This document shows, in pieces, positions 52,888 through 62,500 of a stretch of 64,000 bases of DNA. Origin of the DNA: Planctomycetes bacterium syqfu (GTDB lineage: Bacteria; Planctomycetota; Phycisphaerae; Phycisphaerales; Phycisphaeraceae). The stretch spans positions 3,100,001 through 3,164,000 of the forward strand of contig CP087563.1 of assembly GCA_020974905.1 (NCBI GenBank), read 5' to 3'. Each line of letters opens with the position of its first letter. The stretch's first letter is position 1. The notes beneath the pieces were generated by a model. It made no database searches, had not been told where the DNA came from, and worked only from the letters and a program-made list of their open reading frames with translations. The position numbers and the translations under genes are program-made.

Positions 52888-53184
52888 GGTGTTGTGGGTT
52901 GCAAGTGGCGATATATTCAATAGTTATATGGCACGCAAGAAACGGGGCCGGATTCGGTGACATGGGGACGAATTGCGTAAAGCACAGTGGTAAAACAGGT
53001 TGTGAAATTAGGCGTCTGGGGCCACTGAGCCTGGTTTGGCCCCAGGGCCACGACGTTGGACCGTGTGGCGTTTGGGTGCGGTAGATGGCATGTGGGTACC
53101 AATTGCCACTAGACACCCTCGTATGGCCCAATCCCGTAACAATACACTGTACCGCAACACGGTGTGGGCCATATTGATCAATGA

Positions 53185-54060
53185 TTACGTGGCATTGGCA
53201 AGCCGGCCATCGTTGATCGCCTGCCTGATAGCGGCGTCGATTGATCGTGCGAATGGACCAGTTGGACAGCCAATGGCAAGTCCCGATTTAGTAGCCTGTG
53301 CGCTCTGTATTGCAACCAGCCACAAACGCAAACCATTGCCTTGTCGTGTATAACCAAAAATCGGTCCGCCACTCATACCTTTGAGACTCACGACGTCACC
53401 AGCCTCAGATTGTAGTGGTCTGAAAAATATACGGGGATATTGGGTTTGAAGTTCGGAAGGTGGATCAGATACCTGACAATAAGGAACCACCCGGGGTTTC
53501 ACGCGCAGTCCACAGTAATTCCCCTCGCGATCATGTCTCGGATGAATATTCTCACCTGGGAAACCAAAGCAATTAAAACCATCAAACTGCTCAGGTGGCT
53601 CTGCCCAAGTAGCCTCCGACAGGGCAATAATGCCGTTTGCCGACAGCGACTTTCGGTAATACGGTCTCAAGTAAAACCAGCAATAGTCAAACCCAAGCTC
53701 ATCGTCATCAACATGCCACTGCGGGCACGTAGCCAACTCAGGAAAGGCAATTCCGCCTTTTGTAACCGCCCCCTCACTCCACGAATCGACAATTTGTCCC
53801 CTCATATAAATCCGGCCGTTCTGGGCTTGACGTTTTCGAATTGCCTCGATGATATGGCCTGCAGAGACAAGAAACCATAAGCCTTGAACTGACATTATGA
53901 ACGCGGAGAATGCAATACCATCGCTCTGTCGCCTCTCGTTCGCCGCACGGTCTTCCCAAACCACTGCAACACAATGCCTTGCCAATCTACGCAGGAACTG
54001 ATCGTTGTTCATCGGCTGACATCCTTCGCCACCGTCCGAAATTCTGGGATGATTGGTCAC
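53185..54060 (-). CDS. Trypsin-like serine protease
   Basis: A 291-residue protein, GTG start with GGAG 8 bases upstream (ATG at 54012 is an alternative). The triad is visible: His in LVSAGHII near 68, Asp in LGFDYCWFYL near 122, and Ser in GMSGGPIF near 230. There is no signal peptide, so it is probably cytoplasmic, unlike secreted trypsins. Such trypsin-like proteins are frequent in defence islands as effectors or activators. It is divergent from the Druantia-type operon. Confidence 0.8.
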   Translation of the reverse strand: MTNHPRISDGGEGCQPMNNDQFLRRLARHCVAVVWEDRAANERRQSDGIAFSAFIMSVQGLWFLVSAGHIIEAIRKRQAQNGRIYMRGQIVDSWSEGAVTKGGIAFPELATCPQWHVDDDELGFDYCWFYLRPYYRKSLSANGIIALSEATWAEPPEQFDGFNCFGFPGENIHPRHDREGNYCGLRVKPRVVPYCQVSDPPSELQTQYPRIFFRPLQSEAGDVVSLKGMSGGPIFGYTRQGNGLRLWLVAIQSAQATKSGLAIGCPTGPFARSIDAAIRQAINDGRLANAT

Positions 54061-54224
54061 GATGATTGCTCCATTATTTAACTCTTGATTGTCTTATCTT
54101 CAATAGTAATGCGAATTAATTGCGAAACAAAACACAGTAACTACTTCTCCCATAAATCTTGTTCATGATCGTAAAACCGGTTAGCATTGTGAACCGAATT
54201 CTGTCTTCCGAGGATACCCAACTG
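54061..54224. promoter_or_regulatory. Divergent promoter region, protease/Druantia operon
   Basis: AT-rich gap holding both promoters; no clear consensus. GAGGA lies 9 bases before the druA ATG at 54225. Confidence 0.35.
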
Positions 54225-55436
54225 ATGCCGTCTTCAATACCGCTCTTAACGCTTGAATCTCGTATCCGACGGGCATTGCGTCGGCATCTCAAGAACCTTG
54301 GTTTTAAGAAAGCTGGTGACGGCAGTCTGGTACCGCCTTCAAACAGCAAGGACACACTGCGTAGGATGCACCGCGCTCAGCGAGTTGATCGTCTTAAATC
54401 TGAATCACAATTTATTGCCAAACAATGGCCGTTACTGCGGCAGTATTTCGCGTCAGGAACAGATGTTATCGCTTCCGCTATCACACCTGAGTTGGAACTT
54501 ATCGACTCTGGCACATGGCAATCCAATCTTTTCAGGCTCGCGGCACTGACTTGGAGTGTGCCCGTCTCTCAGGGATACGGAAGACGTATGCGGTTTCTGG
54601 TATGGGATCGTTCAAATGACAAACTCATTGGATTGATCGCACTTGGCGATCCAGTATTCAACCTATCGGTGCGGGACAAGTATATCGGCTGGTCTGCTAA
54701 CGACCGTAAGCAGAGGTTAGTCGGCATGCTCGATGCCTTCGTTCTAGGATCACTACCACCTTATAATCGCCTTCTAGGAGGTAAACTCGTAGCTGCCCTG
54801 ATTCGCTCTGTCGAAGTTCGAGACGCCTTTCGTTCCAAGTATCATGGAACCGAGGGGATCATATCTCAGGAGCGCAAACACGCATCATTGGTTGCCGTGA
54901 CAACTACGTCTGCACTTGGTCGATCTTCAGTTTACAACCGCGTAAGACTTGGTGATGTGAAATACTTGCAGCAGTTAGGCTACACGGAAGGATGGGGGCA
55001 TTTTCATGTTCCGGAGGCAATCTTTGCAGACATACGCACCTATTTGCGTCTTAGACGACACGCTTATGAAAAAGGTTTTAAATTTGGAGACGGACCAAAC
55101 TGGCGGCTGCGTGCATTAAGGCATGCAATGAGCCTCATCGGCCTACGGCCAGAATTACTCAGACACGGAGTTAAGCGTGAAGTCTTTATCTCTGAATTGG
55201 CTACCAACGCACGCGCTATCCTAAAAGGAACGCGAAAACGCCCCAAGTATGACGATCTGTTAACAGTAGCTGAAATTTCAGAACTTGCTAAAAAACGATG
55301 GATGATTCCCCGTGCCGAGCGATGTCCCGACTACCAAGCACACACAGTTAAACAGATTGAGGCAATGCTCCGCGCCAATTATGTCTATCGAACCATTGAC
55401 GATGCAGACGGCACCTACAAATTCGGAGTTGCCTAA
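54225..55436 (+). CDS. druA: Druantia protein DruA (DUF4338)
   Basis: 403 residues from the ATG at 54225 (GAGGA upstream; the frame is open 22 codons further). The hallmark block LVWDRSNDKLIGLIALGDPVFNL, RDKYIGW and YNRLLGGKLVAAL lies at ~125-205, followed by VAVTTTSALGRSSVYNR. This matches DUF4338, the DruA subunit of the type I Druantia anti-phage system. Its activity is not established. It is first in an operon with two unrecognised proteins and a DruE-type helicase, supporting the call. Confidence 0.85.
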   Translation: MPSSIPLLTLESRIRRALRRHLKNLGFKKAGDGSLVPPSNSKDTLRRMHRAQRVDRLKSESQFIAKQWPLLRQYFASGTDVIASAITPELELIDSGTWQSNLFRLAALTWSVPVSQGYGRRMRFLVWDRSNDKLIGLIALGDPVFNLSVRDKYIGWSANDRKQRLVGMLDAFVLGSLPPYNRLLGGKLVAALIRSVEVRDAFRSKYHGTEGIISQERKHASLVAVTTTSALGRSSVYNRVRLGDVKYLQQLGYTEGWGHFHVPEAIFADIRTYLRLRRHAYEKGFKFGDGPNWRLRALRHAMSLIGLRPELLRHGVKREVFISELATNARAILKGTRKRPKYDDLLTVAEISELAKKRWMIPRAERCPDYQAHTVKQIEAMLRANYVYRTIDDADGTYKFGVA

Positions 55437-55564
55437 CATACTAAAGACTTTATCGCTTAAGGTAGCAAACATCAAAGAATCAGTAGTAAAAGTAATTTTC
55501 GTTCGTACTGTTGTTATGCTGTGATATTGAAGTAGATACCTGTCATTTCCGTGGAGGCTGACTT

Positions 55565-58456
55565 ATGAGTTGTAGCTTAGATGAATGGCAAAAGCGCCTT
55601 CGTCGGCACTATACTCAACTCCGCGCTGAAAATGAAGGCCGTCCATTATTTGCTTTGGAACATGGCCTTTCTCAATCAGAAATTGAACGCCTGCAAACAT
55701 CTGTTCGAAAGCATATTGCTTTCAAATCTCCCTCCCCAATGCATAACCTTGTATGGGTTGTGTATTCCGCTGAAATCGGCTACGGATATTCCGGAAATGA
55801 ATACTGGCAAACCTTCGAAAACATGACGCCCGGTTGGGCCTTAAGAGGTAATCGTCACTGGCTACGTGAATGCTATGAATGGTTTCATGACAAATTGGGT
55901 GGAATTGCACCAACAGGTTCTTGGGCAAATCATTTTTCTATTATCTGCTGGCCAATCACACACGCGATCCTTCCGCGAGATTTACAGCATCAGTTAGCCC
56001 AAATTCTCTATGAACTGCGGCATTCATTCTCTGCGGATTTATTTGAATCACCCCATATGCTAGGGGAGTTTATTGCAACGCGAAGTTGGAATGCATCTTC
56101 GCGGTTTCAAAATATAACTGAAGAAACCGAACTCGTTGGACAAATTGCTGCCGCGTTGCTTCTACATGATGATTTTGGGACCAATGGATTTATTTGCCCA
56201 GAGACGTTGAATCGAATCAGTGCGGACCTTAATCGTGAACGTATGGCACGTAAGTGGTTACAATCCGCTCGCCATATTGCTCAACAACGCACTACTGTTC
56301 GAGGCCTGACATTTGTCCGAAACGCCAGTTCACTGTCTTCGACATCCAAACCACATGAGGCTCGCGCAGAGATCGCATCGCTTGGCATCGAGCCAAGACT
56401 CTTATTGCGCCCAAGCAACAGTTCAAGTTCGTCATGGGATGTATTCCTCGATATTCCCGACCTCTCACAATTACTGATGCGGTTTCCGCAGTTCCGGGAC
56501 ATTCTGACACAATCACGTTGCGTCATCGCGGGCAGCAACGGTAGACCTCTTGCACGCGGACGGTTCCTATACGGTTCTCAGCGTATCAATCTTGTGCAAT
56601 GGCCACGATATGACGAAGTTCTGCTTCGTTTCGACAAGCGTAATGCTCAGCTTGAAGCCTTATTACGAACTGAATGCCTAATCCAGCCTGGTTCTATGTG
56701 GCTCTTTCGCATCGCATCTGACGGCTTGGCCTACGAAGTACGCAATCTGCGTGTCCGACCAGGCAACCGTTATATCTTGGTACGTCCTAGCAATATCGAC
56801 CATACAGATGTACAACAGTCAGTTCCACTTACGTGCGAGGGAGTAAGCGCCGTATCTCTTGCATTGCCCGAGGCAATTGACTCCTTCACGGAAACAAATA
56901 TACAGCAGTTAGGACTCGAGCAATCAAAAACAATCGAGGTTTGGCCAGTAGGCCTTGCGCCATCGCAGTGGAACGACGACGGCTATGGTGAATGGCTCGC
57001 ATCCGAGCGGCCTTGCTTGGGCATCCGTGCGGATCATTCGGTTTCGACAATCGTTGTATCGATCGATTCGGGGTTAACCTCTGATCTCATACTTGACAAT
57101 TTGGTTGCAGGTGACGTTGCGTTCGTGGAGTTACCCCAACTCCCCGTTGGTCTTCATACGATCCGTTTTGCGTCTCGACGGATGGGCAGCAATGCCGTCG
57201 ATTCACTCGGTGATCTTAAAGTGTTAATGCGCATCCGGGAGAGCCGGCCATGGTCGCAAAGCGATGGCACACAAGGTCCATTACTTGCACGAATCGAGCC
57301 ACCTCGTCCAACATTAGAACAGCTTTGGGAAGGCCGAGCGGAAATCAGTGTACAGGGCCCCCCAGGTCGAAAACTAAGTTGTACCGCTACACTGATTGAA
57401 TCAGGAACTGGGCAAAAGAAGACCAAGACCTTGCCGTCCCTCACGCTACCAGTCAATGTATCTGCCTGGGCTCATTACCTTAACGAGCATCTTCGAAAGA
57501 ATCAAAAAATAGCGGCAGCATACGATGCGGCACGCACATGCGAATTGTGTTTTACAGCCGATGAGTTGGGAGCATTTACACTCCGATGCGAACGAGACTC
57601 GACGCCGCTTCGCTGGATATTGCGTCATCAAGACACAACTTACGAAGTTCAATTTTTGAATGACAGCGGTTTATCAGCACCCGTACAAATCTCTTCTCGT
57701 TGCTTTGAACATCCAGATAGGGAAGAAATCCTTGCGAATAACACAATCTTCCAAGTACCAAAAAACGGCGGCATGTTCATTGCTCGCCAATCCAATCAAA
57801 TAGCCAATATTATTGCCCCACCGATAGTCACGGAACTCCGGAATCTCGGTTGCAATCCGGTCGTTCGCTATCATGAGGAAATCTCTCAATCGTTAACTCA
57901 AGCATGGCAAGATGCAGAACTGTGGAATGCAGCGAAGGTATCTGGAGGTGTATTTAGTCTCACACGTCAACGTGAAGTTTTGGCAACTATTCAGCGATTC
58001 ATTCTAAAAAGTCTGTGTGGTCATGAATGGATCAGAGAGGAAGATGCATACTATGAGGGCACAGCGGAAATTTCTTTCCTTCAACGCGCCGTATGGGAGA
58101 AAAATCACGAATCCGAGATTGCTCAAAGGCTAAAGCAGCAACTTGCGGACATGAACTTAGCGGACATTTCGTCTTGCATTCGAGAAATGGAATGGACGGT
58201 TCGGTTCTTGGAGAATCTCAATTCCAGTTCGCATGATCCACTTGTTGAGTGGTTTGCTGAGTTCGCGTTACGAGTCGCGAGCGATCCCGCCGAAGTCAAG
58301 AGTTGGTCAGATGGCATGCTGCAAGTTGGTATCGATTATCTAATAAGATTTCCTACTTTCTTACGTGCGGCACGTTTCTTGGCTGTCGTCATCGACAAAA
58401 AACTCAAGGCTGATGCCGAATCCTACGAACCTTGCGCGGGTTGGAGGTGGAAATGA
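55565..58456 (+). CDS. Large unrecognised Druantia-operon protein (DruB/DruC position)
   Basis: A 963-residue protein with GTGGAGG before the ATG. I see no named domain. The N-terminal ~220 residues are helical and aromatic-rich (LVWVVYSAEIGYGYSGNEYW). The middle is strand-rich, with repeated Ig-like stretches to ~700. The C-terminal ~250 residues are helical. It sits where type I Druantia has druB and druC and is larger than a single typical subunit, so it could be one divergent protein doing the job of both. It overlaps the next gene by 4 bases. Confidence 0.6.
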   Translation: MSCSLDEWQKRLRRHYTQLRAENEGRPLFALEHGLSQSEIERLQTSVRKHIAFKSPSPMHNLVWVVYSAEIGYGYSGNEYWQTFENMTPGWALRGNRHWLRECYEWFHDKLGGIAPTGSWANHFSIICWPITHAILPRDLQHQLAQILYELRHSFSADLFESPHMLGEFIATRSWNASSRFQNITEETELVGQIAAALLLHDDFGTNGFICPETLNRISADLNRERMARKWLQSARHIAQQRTTVRGLTFVRNASSLSSTSKPHEARAEIASLGIEPRLLLRPSNSSSSSWDVFLDIPDLSQLLMRFPQFRDILTQSRCVIAGSNGRPLARGRFLYGSQRINLVQWPRYDEVLLRFDKRNAQLEALLRTECLIQPGSMWLFRIASDGLAYEVRNLRVRPGNRYILVRPSNIDHTDVQQSVPLTCEGVSAVSLALPEAIDSFTETNIQQLGLEQSKTIEVWPVGLAPSQWNDDGYGEWLASERPCLGIRADHSVSTIVVSIDSGLTSDLILDNLVAGDVAFVELPQLPVGLHTIRFASRRMGSNAVDSLGDLKVLMRIRESRPWSQSDGTQGPLLARIEPPRPTLEQLWEGRAEISVQGPPGRKLSCTATLIESGTGQKKTKTLPSLTLPVNVSAWAHYLNEHLRKNQKIAAAYDAARTCELCFTADELGAFTLRCERDSTPLRWILRHQDTTYEVQFLNDSGLSAPVQISSRCFEHPDREEILANNTIFQVPKNGGMFIARQSNQIANIIAPPIVTELRNLGCNPVVRYHEEISQSLTQAWQDAELWNAAKVSGGVFSLTRQREVLATIQRFILKSLCGHEWIREEDAYYEGTAEISFLQRAVWEKNHESEIAQRLKQQLADMNLADISSCIREMEWTVRFLENLNSSSHDPLVEWFAEFALRVASDPAEVKSWSDGMLQVGIDYLIRFPTFLRAARFLAVVIDKKLKADAESYEPCAGWRWK

Positions 58457-59523
58457 AACGCCTCAATTCTGACCAAGTCCACAAACAGACTATCGTATCA
58501 CTCGGACTCAATCCCGCTAAACATTCTCTCACGTCCATTGAAGCAATCGCCGCTTCCTTGCGACGAGCAGCAGGGTTCTTGTGCCCATGTGTGGAATCAA
58601 CACTTATTCGCAGTGTAATACGACCCATGCGAGGCCTTGTGCCAGACATTCAAACCGTGAAGGCACTTGCGAAGGATACACTCGAGCAAATGATCGCACT
58701 TGGTGATTTTCACGAATATCGTGATTTTACTGATTCTTCTGCTGTTGTCTTGTATGCTGCGCAGTGTTCATTTGTCACTCGAAAGAATGGTTCGGTGGTA
58801 CTTGTCGGTATCAGCGCCGATCAAACATCTGTTCTGCCAACGGATTTGGAGGAACGCATCGAAGCGGTTGGGTGCGTGCGCGTGCTGCGACCACTCCCCG
58901 GCGAAAGCCTTCGTGATGACCTCTATGAAATCGGTCTTATAGAAATTCCGTATAAGCAGTGGGTAAAGATGCCTCGTTTTCAAAACTTTGACCAGCATAT
59001 TAGTGACTACGATCAACGTCTTACATCAAAACCTTCTACTGGTGAAATTCCTGGTCTGCAAATCCTCGACTCAACTTCACACACACGTTTCTATCGAAAG
59101 CGGTGGATAGAACCGAAGGATCAGACTGGAAATTTTATTGCGCGCCGCGATCAAGCATATGGTGCAGCGCTTTGGTGCTATGTGCATTTAGAAAACGGAC
59201 AGCCGCAACATCTTCTCGACTTTCCGTTGCTGCACAGTCGTTGGAGAGGCTGTGACGAAGCATGGCATCTTCAGATGGCTATTGATGCAAGACAAGGGCA
59301 TCCACAGGAATTTAGTCTGCGAGCAGTGGAACCAGGAACACATGACCTTATTGTGTATTCACCGATTCCCATGTGGGCACAACGGCGATGGGACGCTATC
59401 GGCGAATGGATCAAACCAAAGGACGGGCTAACTGCTTTTCGCTTTCCTGATTCCGAGATTGATGAAGAGTCTCGGTTTGCTCGAACAGCAATGTGGCTAG
59501 AACAAGCAAGAGATGGGATGTAG
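58453..59523 (+). CDS. Unrecognised Druantia-operon protein (DruD position)
   Basis: 356 residues from the ATG at 58453, chosen for GGAGG upstream and the ATGA overlap with the previous stop. No domain is recognised. The N-terminal part has a small helical fold (SLTSIEAIAASLRRAAGFLCPC). The C-terminal half is strand-rich (DLIVYSPIPMWAQRRWDAIGE, then FRFPDSEIDEESRFART). By place it corresponds to druD, just before the helicase gene. Confidence 0.6.
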   Translation: MKRLNSDQVHKQTIVSLGLNPAKHSLTSIEAIAASLRRAAGFLCPCVESTLIRSVIRPMRGLVPDIQTVKALAKDTLEQMIALGDFHEYRDFTDSSAVVLYAAQCSFVTRKNGSVVLVGISADQTSVLPTDLEERIEAVGCVRVLRPLPGESLRDDLYEIGLIEIPYKQWVKMPRFQNFDQHISDYDQRLTSKPSTGEIPGLQILDSTSHTRFYRKRWIEPKDQTGNFIARRDQAYGAALWCYVHLENGQPQHLLDFPLLHSRWRGCDEAWHLQMAIDARQGHPQEFSLRAVEPGTHDLIVYSPIPMWAQRRWDAIGEWIKPKDGLTAFRFPDSEIDEESRFARTAMWLEQARDGM

Positions 59524-59542
59524 CTAGAATCGGGAGCAATTT

Positions 59543-62500
59543 ATGGCAATCACAATTGGCGAAACCATTGAAGAACTACACGGTGCACTTCGTGACTACA
59601 TCGAAGCGACGTATCACATCAGCAATCCGGCCCTTGTTGCTCAACGCAGACAGTTGCTTGAACAACTAGGTGTGATACACCAGAAACCTTATCTTGAAAG
59701 CACACCACGCTATAAAACTTCAACTCCGTTTAACACACTTGGGCTTGATCCATCGATAACAGAAGTATTTGCGGACGTGGCGAAACCACAGGGCGATCTC
59801 GGTGTGCTCATCCATGATCCACCGTATCAGCATCAAGCAGATGCAACGAAACTGGCTCTTGTTGAAGGGCGCAGCCTTATGGTCATGACGGGTACGGGTT
59901 CTGGAAAGACCGAGTGTTTCCTTCTTCCCATTCTCGGCAAACTTGCCCAGGAAGCACAACGCAATGGAGCAGAATTCGGCCATAGTCCTGCTGTCCGTGC
60001 AATGGTCCTCTATCCGATGAATGCCCTCGTCAACGACCAGTTGGGACGATTGCGTCTGTTGTTTGGCGATCCTCGCATCGTTTCGCGATTTATGAAATGG
60101 TCTGGCCGCCCTGCACGATTTGCACGTTACACCAGCAGAACCTTATATCCTGGTGTGCGAAATGTAGACAAGGACAAAGAACGCCTCGCACCGATTGGCA
60201 AATACTATGTGGACAATCTAGAACTAGCAGCAGGTCCCGCCAGTCCAGAACAAGCAGAAGCCGCCAAACTTGTTAGTGAACTCAAGAAGCGCGGAAAATG
60301 GCCCATGAAGCCAGATTTGACCGCATGGTACGGAAAAAAAGGTGCCCATTGGCAAGATACGCAGAGCGGTGAATTCAAACGGTGCATTACACTTCCCTAC
60401 GATCCAGAACTTGTCACACGGCATGAAGTGCAAGCGGCTCCGCCTGACGTACTCGTCACCAACTATTCGATGCTCGAATACATGCTCATGCGACCGCTTG
60501 AACGACCAATCTTCGATGCCACTCGAGAGTGGCTTAAATCAAATCCGGATGAAAAATTCCTTCTGGTAATTGATGAAGCCCACTTGTACCGAGGTGCTGG
60601 TGGTGCTGAGGTGGCGTTGCTAATCAGACGCCTGCGCATGCGTCTTGGCATCCCGGCTGATCGACTTCAGGTAATTTGTACCAGCGCCAGTTTCAAAAAC
60701 CGTGATTATGCCATTCAGTTTGGTGCTCAATTAACCGGCAAACAGGTCAGTGACTTCCGCAAAGTAGAGGGCAACCTCAACAAGCGTCCGAATGCTACCC
60801 CTGGTTCCAGCGACGATGCACACATCCTCGCGGAAATCAATCTTCAAGAGTTCTATAATGCAGACTCAGACGAAGCACGATTGCCTTTAGTGCAAAAATT
60901 CTTGTCCTATCGAAACATTACATCAGATGGCGATTTGCAGAATGCTTTGCACAATGCACTCATCACGTTTCCACCCATGGCCCACCTTATCAATGTCACG
61001 ATGACCAAGGCGCAACCATTGGAAAGCTTAAGTTCCATGTTGTTTCCTGACGCTACCAATACTGAAGCTGCCAAAGCGATGACCAACCTCGTCGCACTTG
61101 GAAGCACCGCCCGAAAGTCCGCATTTGAACCAGGCCTGTTGCCGTGTCGAATTCACTCATTTTACAGAGGACTTCCGGGATTGTGGGTTTGCATGGACCC
61201 AGATTGCTCCGCCTTGCCCAAGGAGCAACGTAGCGGCATATGCGGAAAGCTTTTTGGACAACCGGTTGATAGGTGCGAGTGCGGTGCACGAGTACTGGAG
61301 TTGTACACATGCCGTAGTTGTGGGACCGCCTATGCCCGAGCCTACACTAACGATATCAATGCGCCGGATTATTTATGGTCGGAGGCAGGTGGCGCATTTC
61401 GCACCTTTGCTGGTGATTTCGACGCATTATCCCCTATTGATTTGTTGCTGGAAGAACCAAACTACCACGACGGAATTGTGCCTGCTGAATATGACCTCAT
61501 TACCGGCCGTTTAAATCCAAAGTCACTTGGCCCTCGAAATCGCCAGGTATTCATCCGATCGGCACACACTGTTGCATCTTCCTCAGACAATGATTCCCAC
61601 ACGGATTCGGTCGGTGAGTTTCGCCCTTGCGCTGTATGCGGCGGAAGCGCCAGTTTCGGACGATCGTCCGTACAAGATCATATGACTAAGGGCGATCAAC
61701 CTTTCCAAGCATTGATTGCAAAGCAAATCCAAGTGCAACCTCCGAACGCAGTACCCGCAACGAATCTTGCGCCGCTGCGTGGCAGAAAGGTGTTGATTTT
61801 TTCAGATTCCCGTCAGATGGCCGCGCGTCTCGCTCCAAATCTCCAGACTTACTCAACACAAGATGCCATGCGTCCACTTATTGTCGCCGGCTATACCAAA
61901 TTAGCTAAAAATCTGCTTATTGCTTGTTCACTTTCACTTGAAGATATTTATCTCGGCGTCATGATTGCAGCAAAGGAACTTGGTGTTCGCCTTCGGCCCG
62001 AATTAAAAACTGGCGAGTCGTTTCATGATGAAGTTACTGTTGAAGCAGCTGTTCGTAACGGCATCACCTCCGATGAAAAAGCATTGATTCAGTTCTTCAT
62101 GAAATTGAGAAATTCCCGCCCGCCAGAATCTTTACAGCGAGCAATTTCAAAGTCCATCACTGATCGGTACTACGGCCTAGAGTCCCTTGCTCTTGCATCA
62201 TTAGTTGAGCAATCAGCTCATACAAAAACAATCGAAGCGCTGCCAGATATTCCTGGTTACGCGATTTCGGCTCCTGAAAAGCTAGCTCTAGCACGTGCAT
62301 GGTTGCGCTGCTGGACAGGTCCTGGCATTTGGTTTACTCATATGCCGCAGTATTGGTGGCAAATGGAGATACAGCCACATTCAGGTAAATTCAAAGATAT
62401 AGAAGACCGACTAATCCGAGAGAAATCTGCCAAGCGAGTATTCGTCAAAGAATGGCTTCCTAAGTTGCTTAACATTTTTACCGAGCCATTTGGAGCAGGT

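Larger units (their letters stand above)
52651..53140. repeat. Right copy of ~490-bp imperfect direct repeat (att-like)
   Basis: Direct repeat of 2218-2710; the core 52794-52893 differs from the left copy at one base. The flanks are clearly related on both sides but more diverged. It lies right after the last phage gene and before the Druantia island. Open frames across it are by-products of the tRNA remnant. Confidence 0.85.

Noticed and set aside
52571-53131. 186-codon minus-strand open frame over the right repeat
   Set aside because: It runs straight through the tRNA 3' remnant and its terminator (the SSPFTRS-type residues are translated T arm), and the left repeat lacks an equivalent intact frame.
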